From NCBI GenBank assembly GCA_002319875.1, contig DCFS01000296.1, positions 2,421 through 13,964 of the forward strand: a DNA stretch of 11,544 nucleotides, read 5' to 3'. Both the position numbers and the translations under genes were made by a program. Source of the DNA: Treponema sp. UBA1798. GTDB lineage: Bacteria > Spirochaetota > Spirochaetia > Treponematales > Treponemataceae. Positions 1-7,118 of this stretch are shown piece by piece. Positions within the stretch are counted from its first letter, which is position 1. Every line of letters begins with the position of its first letter. The notes under the pieces are model-generated. The model was not told the origin of the DNA. It saw nothing but the letters and a program-made list of their open reading frames with translations, and made no database searches.

Positions 1-6
1 CTCATA

Positions 7-19
7 CGGCCAAGGGCCG
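7..19. repeat. short G+C-rich inverted repeat
   Basis: CGGCC (7-11) and GGCCG (15-19) are exact inverted copies around a 3-nt loop. The site lies beyond the lysS terminator and just before a copy of the CCCTCCGCACGAAT motif, so it may be part of a composite intergenic repeat whose left end lies outside the window. No function is evident, and a 5-bp stem can arise by chance. Confidence 0.3.
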
Positions 20-29
20 GGGTATTAAA

Positions 30-46
30 CCCTCCGCACGAATGAA
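30..46 (+). repeat. dispersed intergenic motif, copy A
   Basis: CCCTCCGCACGAAT, followed by GAA, matches two adjacent copies at 8319-8349 and a variant at 9271-9287. All copies are intergenic and in the same orientation. The function is unknown; see the findings. Confidence 0.5.
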
Positions 47-55
47 GTTTTATAG

Positions 56-98
56 AAAAAAAGGCTGTAAACCGTTTTTTCCTAAACAGCATACAGCC
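56..98 (-). terminator. intrinsic terminator of lysS
   Basis: Read on the minus strand, 9 nt past the lysS stop, GGCTGTA (98-92) pairs perfectly with TACAGCC (69-63). A nested CTGTTT/AAACGG stem (one G-U pair) sits inside, separated by a small internal loop. Seven T residues (62-56) follow at once. A strong stem followed by a U-tract is the classic Rho-independent form. Confidence 0.8.
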
Positions 99-106
99 CC
101 TCAGAA

Positions 107-1705
107 TCAATATATTTTAAGTATACTTTCCAGTCTGTCGTGTCCTATGATTTTCATAAAACTGGCAAGTCTTGGCCCCTGATCTTTTCCAATGAGAGCC
201 TGATAAACGGCCCGGAACATCTCTTTGGGCTGCATCCCCAAACCTGTTGCAGTATCGAATATCTTCTGGTTCAGTGCCTGTTCATCAAGCCCGTCCATTC
301 CGGGAAGTATATCACTGTATAACTTCCTGACACAGGCAAGGTCATTACCGGTGAGATCAATTCCGGCTTCCCCTGTCCTGAGCGCGAATTTAAATTCCTC
401 AGGGGCACATTCCGTAACCCAGTACCACGCACATTCACAGCGCCGGCGGAGTGTTTCCTCCTGTTCCGGTTTTACGTTACCGAGAGAACCGATTACCGCT
501 CCGATATCCCCTGAATATGTCTGGAGCAGGGTCGTCAGCATGCGGAAACCGATCTGATACGGCATAACTTCCGGCATTCCCGGTTTTATCTGTGAAAGCA
601 TATAGATACGCTTTTCCCTGTTAAACAGATCTTCGTTCTTTGCCTTGTCGATTTCCCATGCGATACGTTCCGTACGGTCATAATCTTCATAGCATTTGAG
701 CACATCAAGATCAAAACTGATCGCAAATTCATGATCCGGTTTATTTCCGGCAAAAATATACCGGAGAAGTTCCGGCTGATATACTTTAAGCGCATCCGGA
801 AGCGCGATTACCTTTCCCTTTGAAGAAGACATCTTTCCGGGTAAGCCCTTCAGTGTTACAAAATCATATTTCATCGTAATCGGAGCATCCCAGCCATATA
901 TCTGCTTCGAAACAAGTTTTGCAGTATCATATGATCCGCCCGGGCTGATATGATCTTTGCCTCCCGGTTCGAAAATAACTTTTTCTTCATTCCAGCGCAT
1001 CGGCCAGTCAACGCGCCAGCCGAGTTTGAACCCTTTAAATGTACGCAGATCACCGGTTTCAACGTTCCCGCAGTCGCATTTATAGGTAATACCATACTCG
1101 CCGTCGTATCCGGTAATTTCAGTCGTATCCTTATTGCATTTACTGCAGAATACGGAAACCGGCCAGTAAGCATCTTCCGGTTTCATTTTGTGCTGTTCAT
1201 CACGATATTCATTCAGGCATTTTTTTATAAGCTCCCGGTTCTGCATGGCTCTGCGCATGCCTTCCGTATAACGGTTGGCACGGTACCGCTGTGCCTGATA
1301 CAGGAATTCAGGATAAATTCCGACACGGGGCAGCTCCTGTTCGATATCGACTTCATGATGACGGGCATAATTCTCATTGCGCCCCGTGGTATCCGGCACC
1401 ATGGTAATCGGGAAGCGCAGAAATTTCTCAAGGATTTCAGGGTCAGGCATATTAGCCGGAACCTTACGGAAAACATCGTAATCATCCCAGGAATAAATAA
1501 AACGTACTTTCCTGCCGCGGTCACGGAGTGCACGGACAATAAGATCCACAGTCATTATCTCGCGGAAGTTTCCTATATGTACAGTACCCGACGGAGTAAT
1601 ACCTGATGCACATGTATAAAGATCAAGATCTCCACGTTCACGGATAATTTTATCCGCCATCTGGTCAGCCCAATGGCAGAACAGAGGATTTTTTTCAGTA
1701 TTCAT
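107..1705 (-). CDS. lysS: lysine--tRNA ligase, class I
   Basis: Charges tRNA-Lys with lysine using ATP in the cytoplasm. This is the class I (Rossmann-fold) enzyme typical of archaea and spirochaetes, unrelated to the class II LysRS of most bacteria. The 532-residue product carries both class I signatures: HIGN at residues 43-46 and KMSSSKG at 291-297. The family segments HWADQMADKI near the N terminus and FEPGGKDHISPGGSYD around 246-260 are present, as are paired cysteines CSKC (187-190) and CDC (210-212) that look like a zinc site. The helical anticodon-binding region fills the C-terminal third, and length is normal. The ATG at 1705 is chosen because the conserved HWAD lies only ten residues in. 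No Shine-Dalgarno sequence precedes it, and a promoter sits unusually close. It follows the SPOR gene by 76 nt and ends at a clear terminator. Confidence 0.97.
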   Translation of the reverse strand: MNTEKNPLFCHWADQMADKIIRERGDLDLYTCASGITPSGTVHIGNFREIMTVDLIVRALRDRGRKVRFIYSWDDYDVFRKVPANMPDPEILEKFLRFPITMVPDTTGRNENYARHHEVDIEQELPRVGIYPEFLYQAQRYRANRYTEGMRRAMQNRELIKKCLNEYRDEQHKMKPEDAYWPVSVFCSKCNKDTTEITGYDGEYGITYKCDCGNVETGDLRTFKGFKLGWRVDWPMRWNEEKVIFEPGGKDHISPGGSYDTAKLVSKQIYGWDAPITMKYDFVTLKGLPGKMSSSKGKVIALPDALKVYQPELLRYIFAGNKPDHEFAISFDLDVLKCYEDYDRTERIAWEIDKAKNEDLFNREKRIYMLSQIKPGMPEVMPYQIGFRMLTTLLQTYSGDIGAVIGSLGNVKPEQEETLRRRCECAWYWVTECAPEEFKFALRTGEAGIDLTGNDLACVRKLYSDILPGMDGLDEQALNQKIFDTATGLGMQPKEMFRAVYQALIGKDQGPRLASFMKIIGHDRLESILKIY

Positions 1706-1714
1706 AGTTTTTTA

Positions 1715-1743
1715 ATTATATTAGCAAATGAATAAATATACAA
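1715..1743 (-). promoter_or_regulatory. predicted sigma-70 promoter of lysS
   Basis: On the minus strand, TTGTAT (1743-1738) and a perfect TATAAT (1720-1715) are separated by 17 bp. The expected start of transcription is near 1708, only about 2-4 nt before the lysS ATG, so the message would be almost leaderless. The -35 box matches consensus at three of six positions; the -10 and the spacing are ideal. Confidence 0.6.
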
Positions 1744-1781
1744 CGGCAGACGGAAACCCAAAGACTGCGAAGCAGCAGCGG

Positions 1782-2801
1782 TTATTTGTCACTGAATACC
1801 GGATAACACTCAAAGCCGGCTGTACGCAGCTGCACCCCCATCGTACCGTCAGCGTTTTCATCCACGACAACGATAAAATAAGTCGTACCGCTCGGACGTT
1901 TTTCGGTAGTAATAGCAGCGGTAAAACCTTTATCCTTTAACTGCTTCACAAGTCCCTGAGCATTTGCCTGTTCCCGGAATAATCCCAGCTGCAGGCGTAC
2001 AATCTTTTCGGAAACCGAAGCCGGAGGTTCCACTGTATCTTCCTGTCCGGACACGATTCTGGCAGTAGCGTCCCCGTCATCAGTATTCGCAATATCCGGC
2101 TGGGAAATCCCCTGACGGGGAATAAAATACCAGAATGGAGCAGGCAGCATCTGCACCGTACCGTTTACTATCGCGGCTTCAGGGCTGGAGGGAAACTCTT
2201 TCTTCAATTTTTCCCCATAACCGGCAGAACCGGTTATATACCAAAGCGTTAAAAGAACCTGAGGTTTTATTTTTTCAAGGGAAGACAGTTCACTGTATGC
2301 CTTCAGAATAATAACAGGTTCATTCACAGAAGCCGTATCAGACACTTTGCACAGGTCACACCACTCACTATAGAGTCTGATATAGGCCTGAACAGTTTCA
2401 TCTTTTGAATTACGTACCGGAGAATTGAGAAAACTCTCCGCGGTCTGAAAATCTCCGGTACTCAGAGCACAGCGTACCGCATCCAGAACAAGCTGTTCAG
2501 GGGTTTTCACCGGCATACCGTCCGCATCTGCTGCAGCAATGCCGGCAGCAGATGCATATGAATCGCGGGCATCGTCAAACAGAGCCATCTGCTCCTGAAC
2601 CGAACCAAGTAAAGCATACAGCGACCGCAGGTCTGCGGGAGTAGCTGCAGAAGCAAGAGATTTTTTGATATAGGAAATGGAATCCGCCGCTGTTTCTTTT
2701 TCAGCCGCCTCAACCGCAATCTGCTTTGCAGACATCTGGGCACGAAGTGGAAACGAAAAAAAACATATGCAGCATAATACAGTCGGAATATATCTATTCA
2801 T
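1782..2801 (-). CDS. SPOR-domain periplasmic protein
   Basis: A 339-residue exported protein. The start is a short basic stretch and hydrophobic core (MNRYIP, then VLCCICFFSF) with a likely signal peptidase I site after Ala21. The middle (about 35-250) is helical with TPR-like character, for example SLYALLGSVQEQMALFDDA. The last 75 residues (about 264-336) look like a SPOR domain: VRLQLGLFREQANAQGLVKQL, then GTTYFIVVV and a closing AGFECYPV strand. SPOR domains bind glycan strands stripped of stem peptides, often at division sites, so a cell-wall role is inferred. The frame stays open to 3002, but the ATG at 2801 is preferred because it creates the signal peptide. It overlaps the upstream lapA-like gene by 8 bp, suggesting translational coupling. 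The specific cellular role is unknown. Confidence 0.85.
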   Translation of the reverse strand: MNRYIPTVLCCICFFSFPLRAQMSAKQIAVEAAEKETAADSISYIKKSLASAATPADLRSLYALLGSVQEQMALFDDARDSYASAAGIAAADADGMPVKTPEQLVLDAVRCALSTGDFQTAESFLNSPVRNSKDETVQAYIRLYSEWCDLCKVSDTASVNEPVIILKAYSELSSLEKIKPQVLLTLWYITGSAGYGEKLKKEFPSSPEAAIVNGTVQMLPAPFWYFIPRQGISQPDIANTDDGDATARIVSGQEDTVEPPASVSEKIVRLQLGLFREQANAQGLVKQLKDKGFTAAITTEKRPSGTTYFIVVVDENADGTMGVQLRTAGFECYPVFSDK

Positions 2802-3069
2802 GCATTCTTCTTTCTCTGAGCGTCGTTCTTTCTGTCGGTTCATGCCTGTCAAAGCCGGAATGCTTTCCGTTTCCCTTTCCCTTTCCGAACGTAAACGGCA
2901 GCATGACAAAAATCCCGGCGAGAAATGAAAGCAGAATGCTGAGGAAAACCGGCACATCCTTAAACTGGCGGAAAATAAGATTGACATCACATTTATTGTC
3001 AAGATTCAATCCGGCAAAAATAGTTACAAGTACGAGCAATATGATCATACCAAGCATCTTAAGCGGCAT
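2794..3069 (-). CDS. LapA-domain (DUF1049-like) membrane protein
   Basis: A 91-residue protein with two predicted membrane segments (about 5-21 and 40-60), a short polar loop containing NLDNKCDVNLIF, and a strongly basic, Gly/Lys/Arg-rich cytoplasmic tail. This pattern (helix, Asn-containing loop with a beta-like V-x-L-I-F stretch, second helix ending LAGIFV) is that of LapA/DUF1049 proteins. In E. coli, LapA helps control lipopolysaccharide assembly through LapB and FtsH. Many treponemes lack classical LPS, so that job cannot be carried over. The CAGGAG ribosome-binding site is well placed before the ATG at 3069. It is first in a two-gene unit with the SPOR gene. Assignment rests on topology and a short motif, so it is moderate. 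Confidence 0.7.
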   Translation of the reverse strand: MPLKMLGMIILLVLVTIFAGLNLDNKCDVNLIFRQFKDVPVFLSILLSFLAGIFVMLPFTFGKGKGNGKHSGFDRHEPTERTTLRERRMHE

Positions 3070-3090
3070 ACCGACTCCTGTACGACTTTA

Positions 3091-3124
3091 GGAACCTCTA
3101 AAAACTTCAGTTTTTAGAGGTTCC
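3091..3124 (-). repeat. palindromic repeat, copy 1 (lapA leader)
   Basis: A 34-bp near-perfect palindrome: two 16-bp arms around a 2-bp centre. Read on the minus strand, the arms are GGAACCTCTAAAAAC and GTTTTTAGAGGTTCC around a TGAA tetraloop. The inner 30 bp are identical to the copy at 8219-8252 in the same sense relative to the neighbouring genes. It begins 1-3 nt after the predicted lapA start of transcription and ends 21 nt before the ATG. A half copy (TTTAGAGGT, 3174-3166) lies just upstream of the -35 box. It could act as a 5' RNA-stabilising hairpin, an attenuator or an operator. Confidence 0.85.
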
Positions 3125-3132
3125 CTTTAACT

Positions 3133-3161
3133 ATTTTACATGCAAAAGGAATATCAGTAAA
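3133..3161 (-). promoter_or_regulatory. predicted sigma-70 promoter of lapA-SPOR
   Basis: On the minus strand, TTTACT (3161-3156, four of six consensus bases) and TAAAAT (3138-3133, five of six) are separated by 17 bp. Transcription should begin near 3126, giving a leader of about 57 nt dominated by the palindrome. The rest of the 3125-3250 gap to miaB holds no gene and no clear miaB terminator. Confidence 0.55.
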
Positions 3162-3250
3162 GTGCACCTCTAAAGCAGCTTTATGAAATATCTATCATAC
3201 GCCGGACAGCGGCCGCCGCAGGAAAACAACAGTCCGTTCATTCCGATAGT

Positions 3251-4666
3251 TTACAGGACAAGCTTTCCGCGAAAAGTATTACCGGACAAAGCATCGAGAT
3301 GCACCTGCACGAAAGAACCGATCAGCGACGGTGGAGATGCAAAAGCGACTCTTTCATCCTGCTCCGTCTTGCCGATAAGTTCATCTTTACTGTCGCGCGA
3401 CACACTTTCTGCCAGAACTTTCACGGTCCGCCCTGTGCGTTTCGCCATTTCCTCCTGGGTCATCTCCAGCTGCAAATCTATAATACGCTGAAGCCGTTCT
3501 TTTTTAACGGCAAGAGGAATCTGAGCAGGCATCGTGCAGGCCGGAGTCCCTTCGCGCGGATTATAATAGTACATAAAAGACGTTTCATACCGGACTGCCC
3601 ACATAAGCGCAATAACATCGGCAACATCATCTTCCGTTTCTCCCGGGAAACCGAGCATAATATCAGTCGTCAGGGAAACATCCGGTATTCTGTCACGGAT
3701 CCGGGCCACCAGCGAAAGATATTCCGCCCTTGTATATTTCCGGTTCATCGCTTTGAGGATCCGGTCGGAACCGTGCTGGACAGGCAGATGAATGTGACGG
3801 CACAATACCGGTTCCCGTGCGATTACGTCGATCAGTTCATCAGACAGATCTTTCGGATGGCTTGAAATAAAGCGTACCCAGCCGATAGGAGACTGCGTTT
3901 TACGCAGATGGTCCGCAATACGCTGCATCAGTTCGGGAAAGCGGCATTTTTCTCCGGAACCTGAATCATCCCCCGTCTTCCCCTCCCGCAAACCGCTGTA
4001 AGAGTTCACGTTCTGTCCCAGCAGTGTTACTTCCTTTACTCCATAAGAAGAAAGAACGTCAAGTTCCGCCAATATATCACTGACAGGGCGTGATATTTCC
4101 CGCCCGCGCACATACGGAACGATGCAGTATGTACAGAAATTGTTACAGCCGTGCATAATCGGAACAAACGCAGTAAAAGCACCGGGTTCATATGAAAGAG
4201 GCGCAAACCGGTAAGATTCCGTATCATCAAGAGAAACCGGTGTATCATGTTTTTCCACTGCACTGATAATAGATCCGAACTGCTGTTTTGCAAATGTTCC
4301 GACGACATAGTCGATTACCGGATAATCCTGCTTCAAAGTAGACAGCAACCGTTCTGCCATGCAGCCCATGACCACCAGCGTCAGGGGCCGGGGGCCGTCT
4401 TTTACGAAAAGAACCGCATCTTCAAGACTTTTCGACTTTGCCCCCGGCTCGCACGACCGGACAGCCTTCAGTCCCGCATACCAGCCGAGTCTGCCGAAAA
4501 TACGGTTCTCAGCAGTTGTCCGGACAGAACAGGTATTGATTACAACGATATCTGCCGTCTGCGCGGAGTGAGACTTCTCCCAGCGCCGTGCTATAAAAAG
4601 CTGTTCGACGGAAGCCGATTCGGCCTGATTCATCTGGCAGCCGTATGTTTCAAAAAAATAGGTCAT
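3251..4666 (-). CDS. miaB: tRNA-2-methylthio-N6-dimethylallyladenosine synthase
   Basis: Radical-SAM methylthiotransferase that adds a methylthio group to i6A37 of tRNAs reading UNN codons. The N-terminal UPF0004 domain holds the three cysteines of the auxiliary cluster: C10 (ETYGCQMN), C46 (INTCSVR) and C102 (MGCMAER). The radical-SAM cluster is C174, C178 and C181 (MHGCNNFCTYC). A TRAM domain fills about 405-471. NTCSVR and QHGSDRILKAMNRKYT fit MiaB better than RimO or MtaB. Residues about 66-93 form a charged insertion longer than is usual between the second and third cysteines. The ATG at 4666 is preferred over one at 4690: it overlaps the folE2 stop as ATGA, has AGGGG five bases upstream, and gives the usual MiaB N terminus. 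It is last in folD-folE2-miaB. Confidence 0.95.
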   Translation of the reverse strand: MTYFFETYGCQMNQAESASVEQLFIARRWEKSHSAQTADIVVINTCSVRTTAENRIFGRLGWYAGLKAVRSCEPGAKSKSLEDAVLFVKDGPRPLTLVVMGCMAERLLSTLKQDYPVIDYVVGTFAKQQFGSIISAVEKHDTPVSLDDTESYRFAPLSYEPGAFTAFVPIMHGCNNFCTYCIVPYVRGREISRPVSDILAELDVLSSYGVKEVTLLGQNVNSYSGLREGKTGDDSGSGEKCRFPELMQRIADHLRKTQSPIGWVRFISSHPKDLSDELIDVIAREPVLCRHIHLPVQHGSDRILKAMNRKYTRAEYLSLVARIRDRIPDVSLTTDIMLGFPGETEDDVADVIALMWAVRYETSFMYYYNPREGTPACTMPAQIPLAVKKERLQRIIDLQLEMTQEEMAKRTGRTVKVLAESVSRDSKDELIGKTEQDERVAFASPPSLIGSFVQVHLDALSGNTFRGKLVL

Positions 4667-5466
4667 ATAATCCCCTGTGAAGGCGGACATTCTCCGTACT
4701 CTGTACAGGCATACGCATTATGATTGTGAATACTCTCATACGTTTCCGCTTCGATCCGGAACCAGGAAAAAGGTTTTTCAAGAGGAAAAGCCCTGAGTGC
4801 AATGTAGACTTCCCGTACGACATCTTCCACAAAACGGGGATTGTCATATGCATGTTCCGTCACAAATTTTTCGTCTTCACGCTTGAGCACAGAATATACA
4901 CCACTCGACGCACTGTTTTCAATAACAGCGATTATATCTTCTATCCAGAAAAAACATCCATACAGCAGTTTTACACGGACATGACCGCGCTGATTATGCG
5001 CACCGCGGTCGCTTATCGCCTTTGAGCACGGGCAAAGCGTAGTAACCGGAACTTCTATGGAAATAAAAAAGTTCTTCACCGTATCGCTCACACCACCCTC
5101 ATAGGTACAGGTATAGCGCATCATACCGGATTCCCCCGTAACAGGTGCTTTTTTCTCAATAAAAAAGGGAAACGTCACGACTCCGTACGCCCGTTGTGCA
5201 TCAAGTTTACTGCGGATTTCTTCAAGCATCAGGAGAAACTGTTTCATACTCAGATCGCTGTGATGCCTATGAAATATTTCGATAAAACGGCTCATGTGAG
5301 TTCCCTTGAAATGATGGGGAAGATTCACAAAAAGGTCAACAGATGCAGTGGTCTGCTGTGTCTTATGAACTTTATCAAGTACCTGTACCGGATATTCCAG
5401 ACCACGTACTCCTACCTTCTGCAACGGGATTTCCCGTGTATCACTCTGATTCTGAATATCGATCAT
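4663..5466 (-). CDS. folE2: GTP cyclohydrolase FolE2 (type IB)
   Basis: Converts GTP to 7,8-dihydroneopterin triphosphate, the entry step to folate and, through preQ0, to queuosine. The 267-residue product has the FolE2 family landmarks: the conserved VPVTTLCPCSKAIS with C145/C147, GAHNQRGHV (156-163), the SRFIEIFH segment near 59-66, and SIHNHNAYA (246-253). It belongs to the tunnel-fold FolE2/MptA family and is not homologous in detail to FolE. In other bacteria FolE2 works without zinc and is often induced on zinc depletion; no Zur-like site was identified here. The start overlaps the folD stop by 4 bp (ATGA), and the stop overlaps the miaB start likewise. No strong Shine-Dalgarno precedes it, in keeping with translational coupling. 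Confidence 0.95.
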   Translation of the reverse strand: MIDIQNQSDTREIPLQKVGVRGLEYPVQVLDKVHKTQQTTASVDLFVNLPHHFKGTHMSRFIEIFHRHHSDLSMKQFLLMLEEIRSKLDAQRAYGVVTFPFFIEKKAPVTGESGMMRYTCTYEGGVSDTVKNFFISIEVPVTTLCPCSKAISDRGAHNQRGHVRVKLLYGCFFWIEDIIAVIENSASSGVYSVLKREDEKFVTEHAYDNPRFVEDVVREVYIALRAFPLEKPFSWFRIEAETYESIHNHNAYACTEYGECPPSQGII

Positions 5467-6350
5467 TTTCCGGCCGGATCCATTCTGCTTTCAGCAGCTT
5501 CAAGTGTATTCTGCATAAGCATCGCAATCGTCATAGGCCCTACTCCACCGGGAACAGGCGTAATAAAGGAAGCAATTTCCTTTACAGCACCGAAATCCAC
5601 ATCACCTGCAAGATGAAAACCGGATTTTTTCGATGCATCGGGAATACGTGATACCCCCACATCGATTACGGCAGCACCGGGTTTTACCATATCCGCCGTA
5701 ACCATAAGGGGGTGTCCGGCTGCTGCAATCAGGATATCCGCCTGTCTGGTAATGGCAGAAAGATTTTTCGTACCGGTATGGCAGACCGTTACCGTACAAT
5801 TATATTCCCTGCGCGTAAGAAGCAGCGCAACAGGTTTTCCGACAATATTTGAGCGCCCTATCACCACTGCATAAGCTCCGTCTGTGCGTATACCGCTTTC
5901 TTTAAGCAGAACAAGTATTCCATGCGGCGTACAGGGAAGAAATGATTTTCTGCCGATTACGAGATTACCCGTGTTTACCGGATGGAAGCCGTCGACATCC
6001 TTCGCAGGATCAATCGCCATAATCACTTTATCTTCATTAATATGTTCCGGAAGCGGCAACTGGACAAGAATCCCGTGCACAGACGGATCGGCATTCAGTT
6101 TCCGGATAAGATCCAGTAAAGCAGCCTCTGTCGTCTCAGCGGGAAGCCGAACTGAACGGTCGGCCATGCCGGCAGCGGCAAGCGCCTTCTGCTTGCCGGT
6201 TACGTATGAAATACTTGCCGGGTTATCACCTACCAGTATTACCGCAAGGCAGGGGGTTATTCCGTTCTGCTTCAGCACTGCTGTTTTTTCCGCAATACTG
6301 CTGCGGATACGTTCCGCAATCTGTTTTCCATCGATTATAATAGCTCCCAT
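5463..6350 (-). CDS. folD: bifunctional methylene-THF dehydrogenase/cyclohydrolase
   Basis: Interconverts 5,10-methylene-, 5,10-methenyl- and 10-formyl-tetrahydrofolate with NADP(H), supplying one-carbon units for purines and formyl-Met-tRNA. The 295-residue sequence shows the catalytic Tyr49 and Lys53 in SYVTGKQKA, VHGILVQLPLP (91-101), DVDGFHPVN (118-126), the Rossmann-fold GRSNIVGKPVA (165-175) and the C-terminal signature PVPGGVGPMT (265-274). Length is normal. The ATG at 6350 follows a strong GGAGGAGCAGGA ribosome-binding site. It is first in the folD-folE2-miaB operon and is divergent from the outer-membrane protein gene at 6511. No convincing -35/-10 pair for folD was found in the 160-bp gap. 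Confidence 0.97.
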   Translation of the reverse strand: MGAIIIDGKQIAERIRSSIAEKTAVLKQNGITPCLAVILVGDNPASISYVTGKQKALAAAGMADRSVRLPAETTEAALLDLIRKLNADPSVHGILVQLPLPEHINEDKVIMAIDPAKDVDGFHPVNTGNLVIGRKSFLPCTPHGILVLLKESGIRTDGAYAVVIGRSNIVGKPVALLLTRREYNCTVTVCHTGTKNLSAITRQADILIAAAGHPLMVTADMVKPGAAVIDVGVSRIPDASKKSGFHLAGDVDFGAVKEIASFITPVPGGVGPMTIAMLMQNTLEAAESRMDPAGK

Positions 6351-6420
6351 TCCTGCTCCTCCGCATGTAACCTGATACCCTCAGATTAGTTTGTAATATT
6401 GATAAAAGACAGCAAAAACT

Positions 6421-6445
6421 GTATAGTTGTGTACTATTACTATAC
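6421..6445. repeat. inverted repeat in folD/omp divergent gap
   Basis: GTATAGT (6421-6427) and ACTATAC (6439-6445) are perfect 7-bp inverted copies 11 bp apart, with a third partial arm ACTAT (6433-6437) between them. The site lies about 75 bp from each divergent gene, a place where an operator might sit. AT-rich 7-mers can pair by chance, so function is not established. A weaker GCAAT/ATTGC hairpin follows at 6471-6484. Confidence 0.35.
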
Positions 6446-6490
6446 CTGATCCTGAATCAAAATTCTATCAGCAATAAAAATTGCATTGAA

Positions 6491-6496
6491 TATAAT
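6491..6496 (+). promoter_or_regulatory. candidate -10 box for the outer-membrane protein gene
   Basis: A perfect TATAAT lies 14 bp before the ATG at 6511. Transcription would start near 6503, inside the ribosome-binding site GAGGA, so the leader would be only about 8 nt. The expected -35 region (TCAGCA, 6468-6473) matches consensus poorly, so an upstream promoter may be the real one. Confidence 0.35.
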
Positions 6497-6510
6497 CAAG
6501 TGAGGAAAAA

Positions 6511-7107
6511 ATGAAACGCATTCTGCCGCTCGCTCTGATCCTGTGCCTGTGTGCTGCTTCTGTTTTCGCAGAAAAATCCGATAGCGATACAAATAACGAT
6601 ATACAAAAGGACCCCAACCCTGAATACAAAACGAATGATGCCGGTGACCAGTATATTAAAATAGCAATCATGGGTGTCGAAGGTCTCAATTTCGGGGACA
6701 AACTCGAAACAGGCGGGGCAGCGGAGCTCGGATATCACCGGTTTATCAGCAGTTTGTTCGCACTCGGTTTCGACGTACAGTTCGGCTATAATCCTACAAT
6801 CGGCAGCAACATGTTTACCTATGTCCCTATGACGCTTACTGCGACGTTCCAGCCATATATCGGCAAATTCGAATTTCCGCTTACGTTCGGCGTAGGAGCT
6901 GCGCTGGAAAGTTATTTAAGCAGAAACTATTTCCCCGGCCTTGTCCTGAAAGGTGAGGCCGGAGCTTTTTTCAGGGTTGCGGAAAGCTGGTCGTTCGGCA
7001 TAGAATCAGAATATATGTACATGCCCCAGTATTATTATAAACATCCGGAATATAATGACTACGGACTTTTTATAACGGCCGGTCTTGTCGCACGTTACCA
7101 TTTTTAA
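6511..7107 (+). CDS. small beta-barrel outer-membrane protein
   Basis: A 198-residue exported protein. Residues 1-20 form a signal peptide ending in SVFA, with probable cleavage before Glu21. An acidic, Asn/Asp-rich linker (21-45) follows. The rest alternates polar and hydrophobic or aromatic residues in strands separated by short turns (IKIAIMGVEGLNF, ALGFDVQFGYN, FTYVPMTLTATFQ, LFITAGLVARYHF) and ends in Phe, the usual last residue of Bam-assembled barrels. The size suits an eight-stranded OmpW/OmpX-like barrel. Its place divergent to folD recalls the T. pallidum TP0733 candidate barrel, but that is from memory and unchecked. The stop lies 11 nt before the lipoprotein gene, so the two are probably co-transcribed. 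The ligand or role is unknown. Confidence 0.8.
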   Translation: MKRILPLALILCLCAASVFAEKSDSDTNNDIQKDPNPEYKTNDAGDQYIKIAIMGVEGLNFGDKLETGGAAELGYHRFISSLFALGFDVQFGYNPTIGSNMFTYVPMTLTATFQPYIGKFEFPLTFGVGAALESYLSRNYFPGLVLKGEAGAFFRVAESWSFGIESEYMYMPQYYYKHPEYNDYGLFITAGLVARYHF

Positions 7108-7118
7108 AGGATACCTTC

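Noticed and set aside
950..1606. 218-codon plus-strand reading frame opposite lysS
   Set aside because: It lies wholly antisense to the well-supported class I LysRS, has no family features, and reads as a shadow of that gene's codon pattern.
2802..3002. N-terminal extension of the SPOR protein to an ATG at 3002
   Set aside because: The extra 67 residues overlap the lapA-like gene in another frame and would bury the clear signal peptide that begins at 2801.
3199..3222. G+C-rich stretch after miaB (GCGGCCGC region) as a terminator
   Set aside because: The arms do not form a stable hairpin when paired base by base, and no T-run follows on the minus strand.
3299..3865. 188-codon plus-strand frame opposite miaB
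   Set aside because: It is antisense to the radical-SAM/TRAM region of miaB, with no supporting signal.
4667..4690. Earlier miaB start at 4690
   Set aside because: It adds eight residues before the standard MiaB N terminus, has a purine run too close to the ATG, and loses the neat ATGA overlap seen at the folD/folE2 junction too.
5884..6375. 163-codon plus-strand frame opposite folD
   Set aside because: It is antisense to folD, has no recognisable domain or ribosome-binding site, and its composition follows from folD codons.
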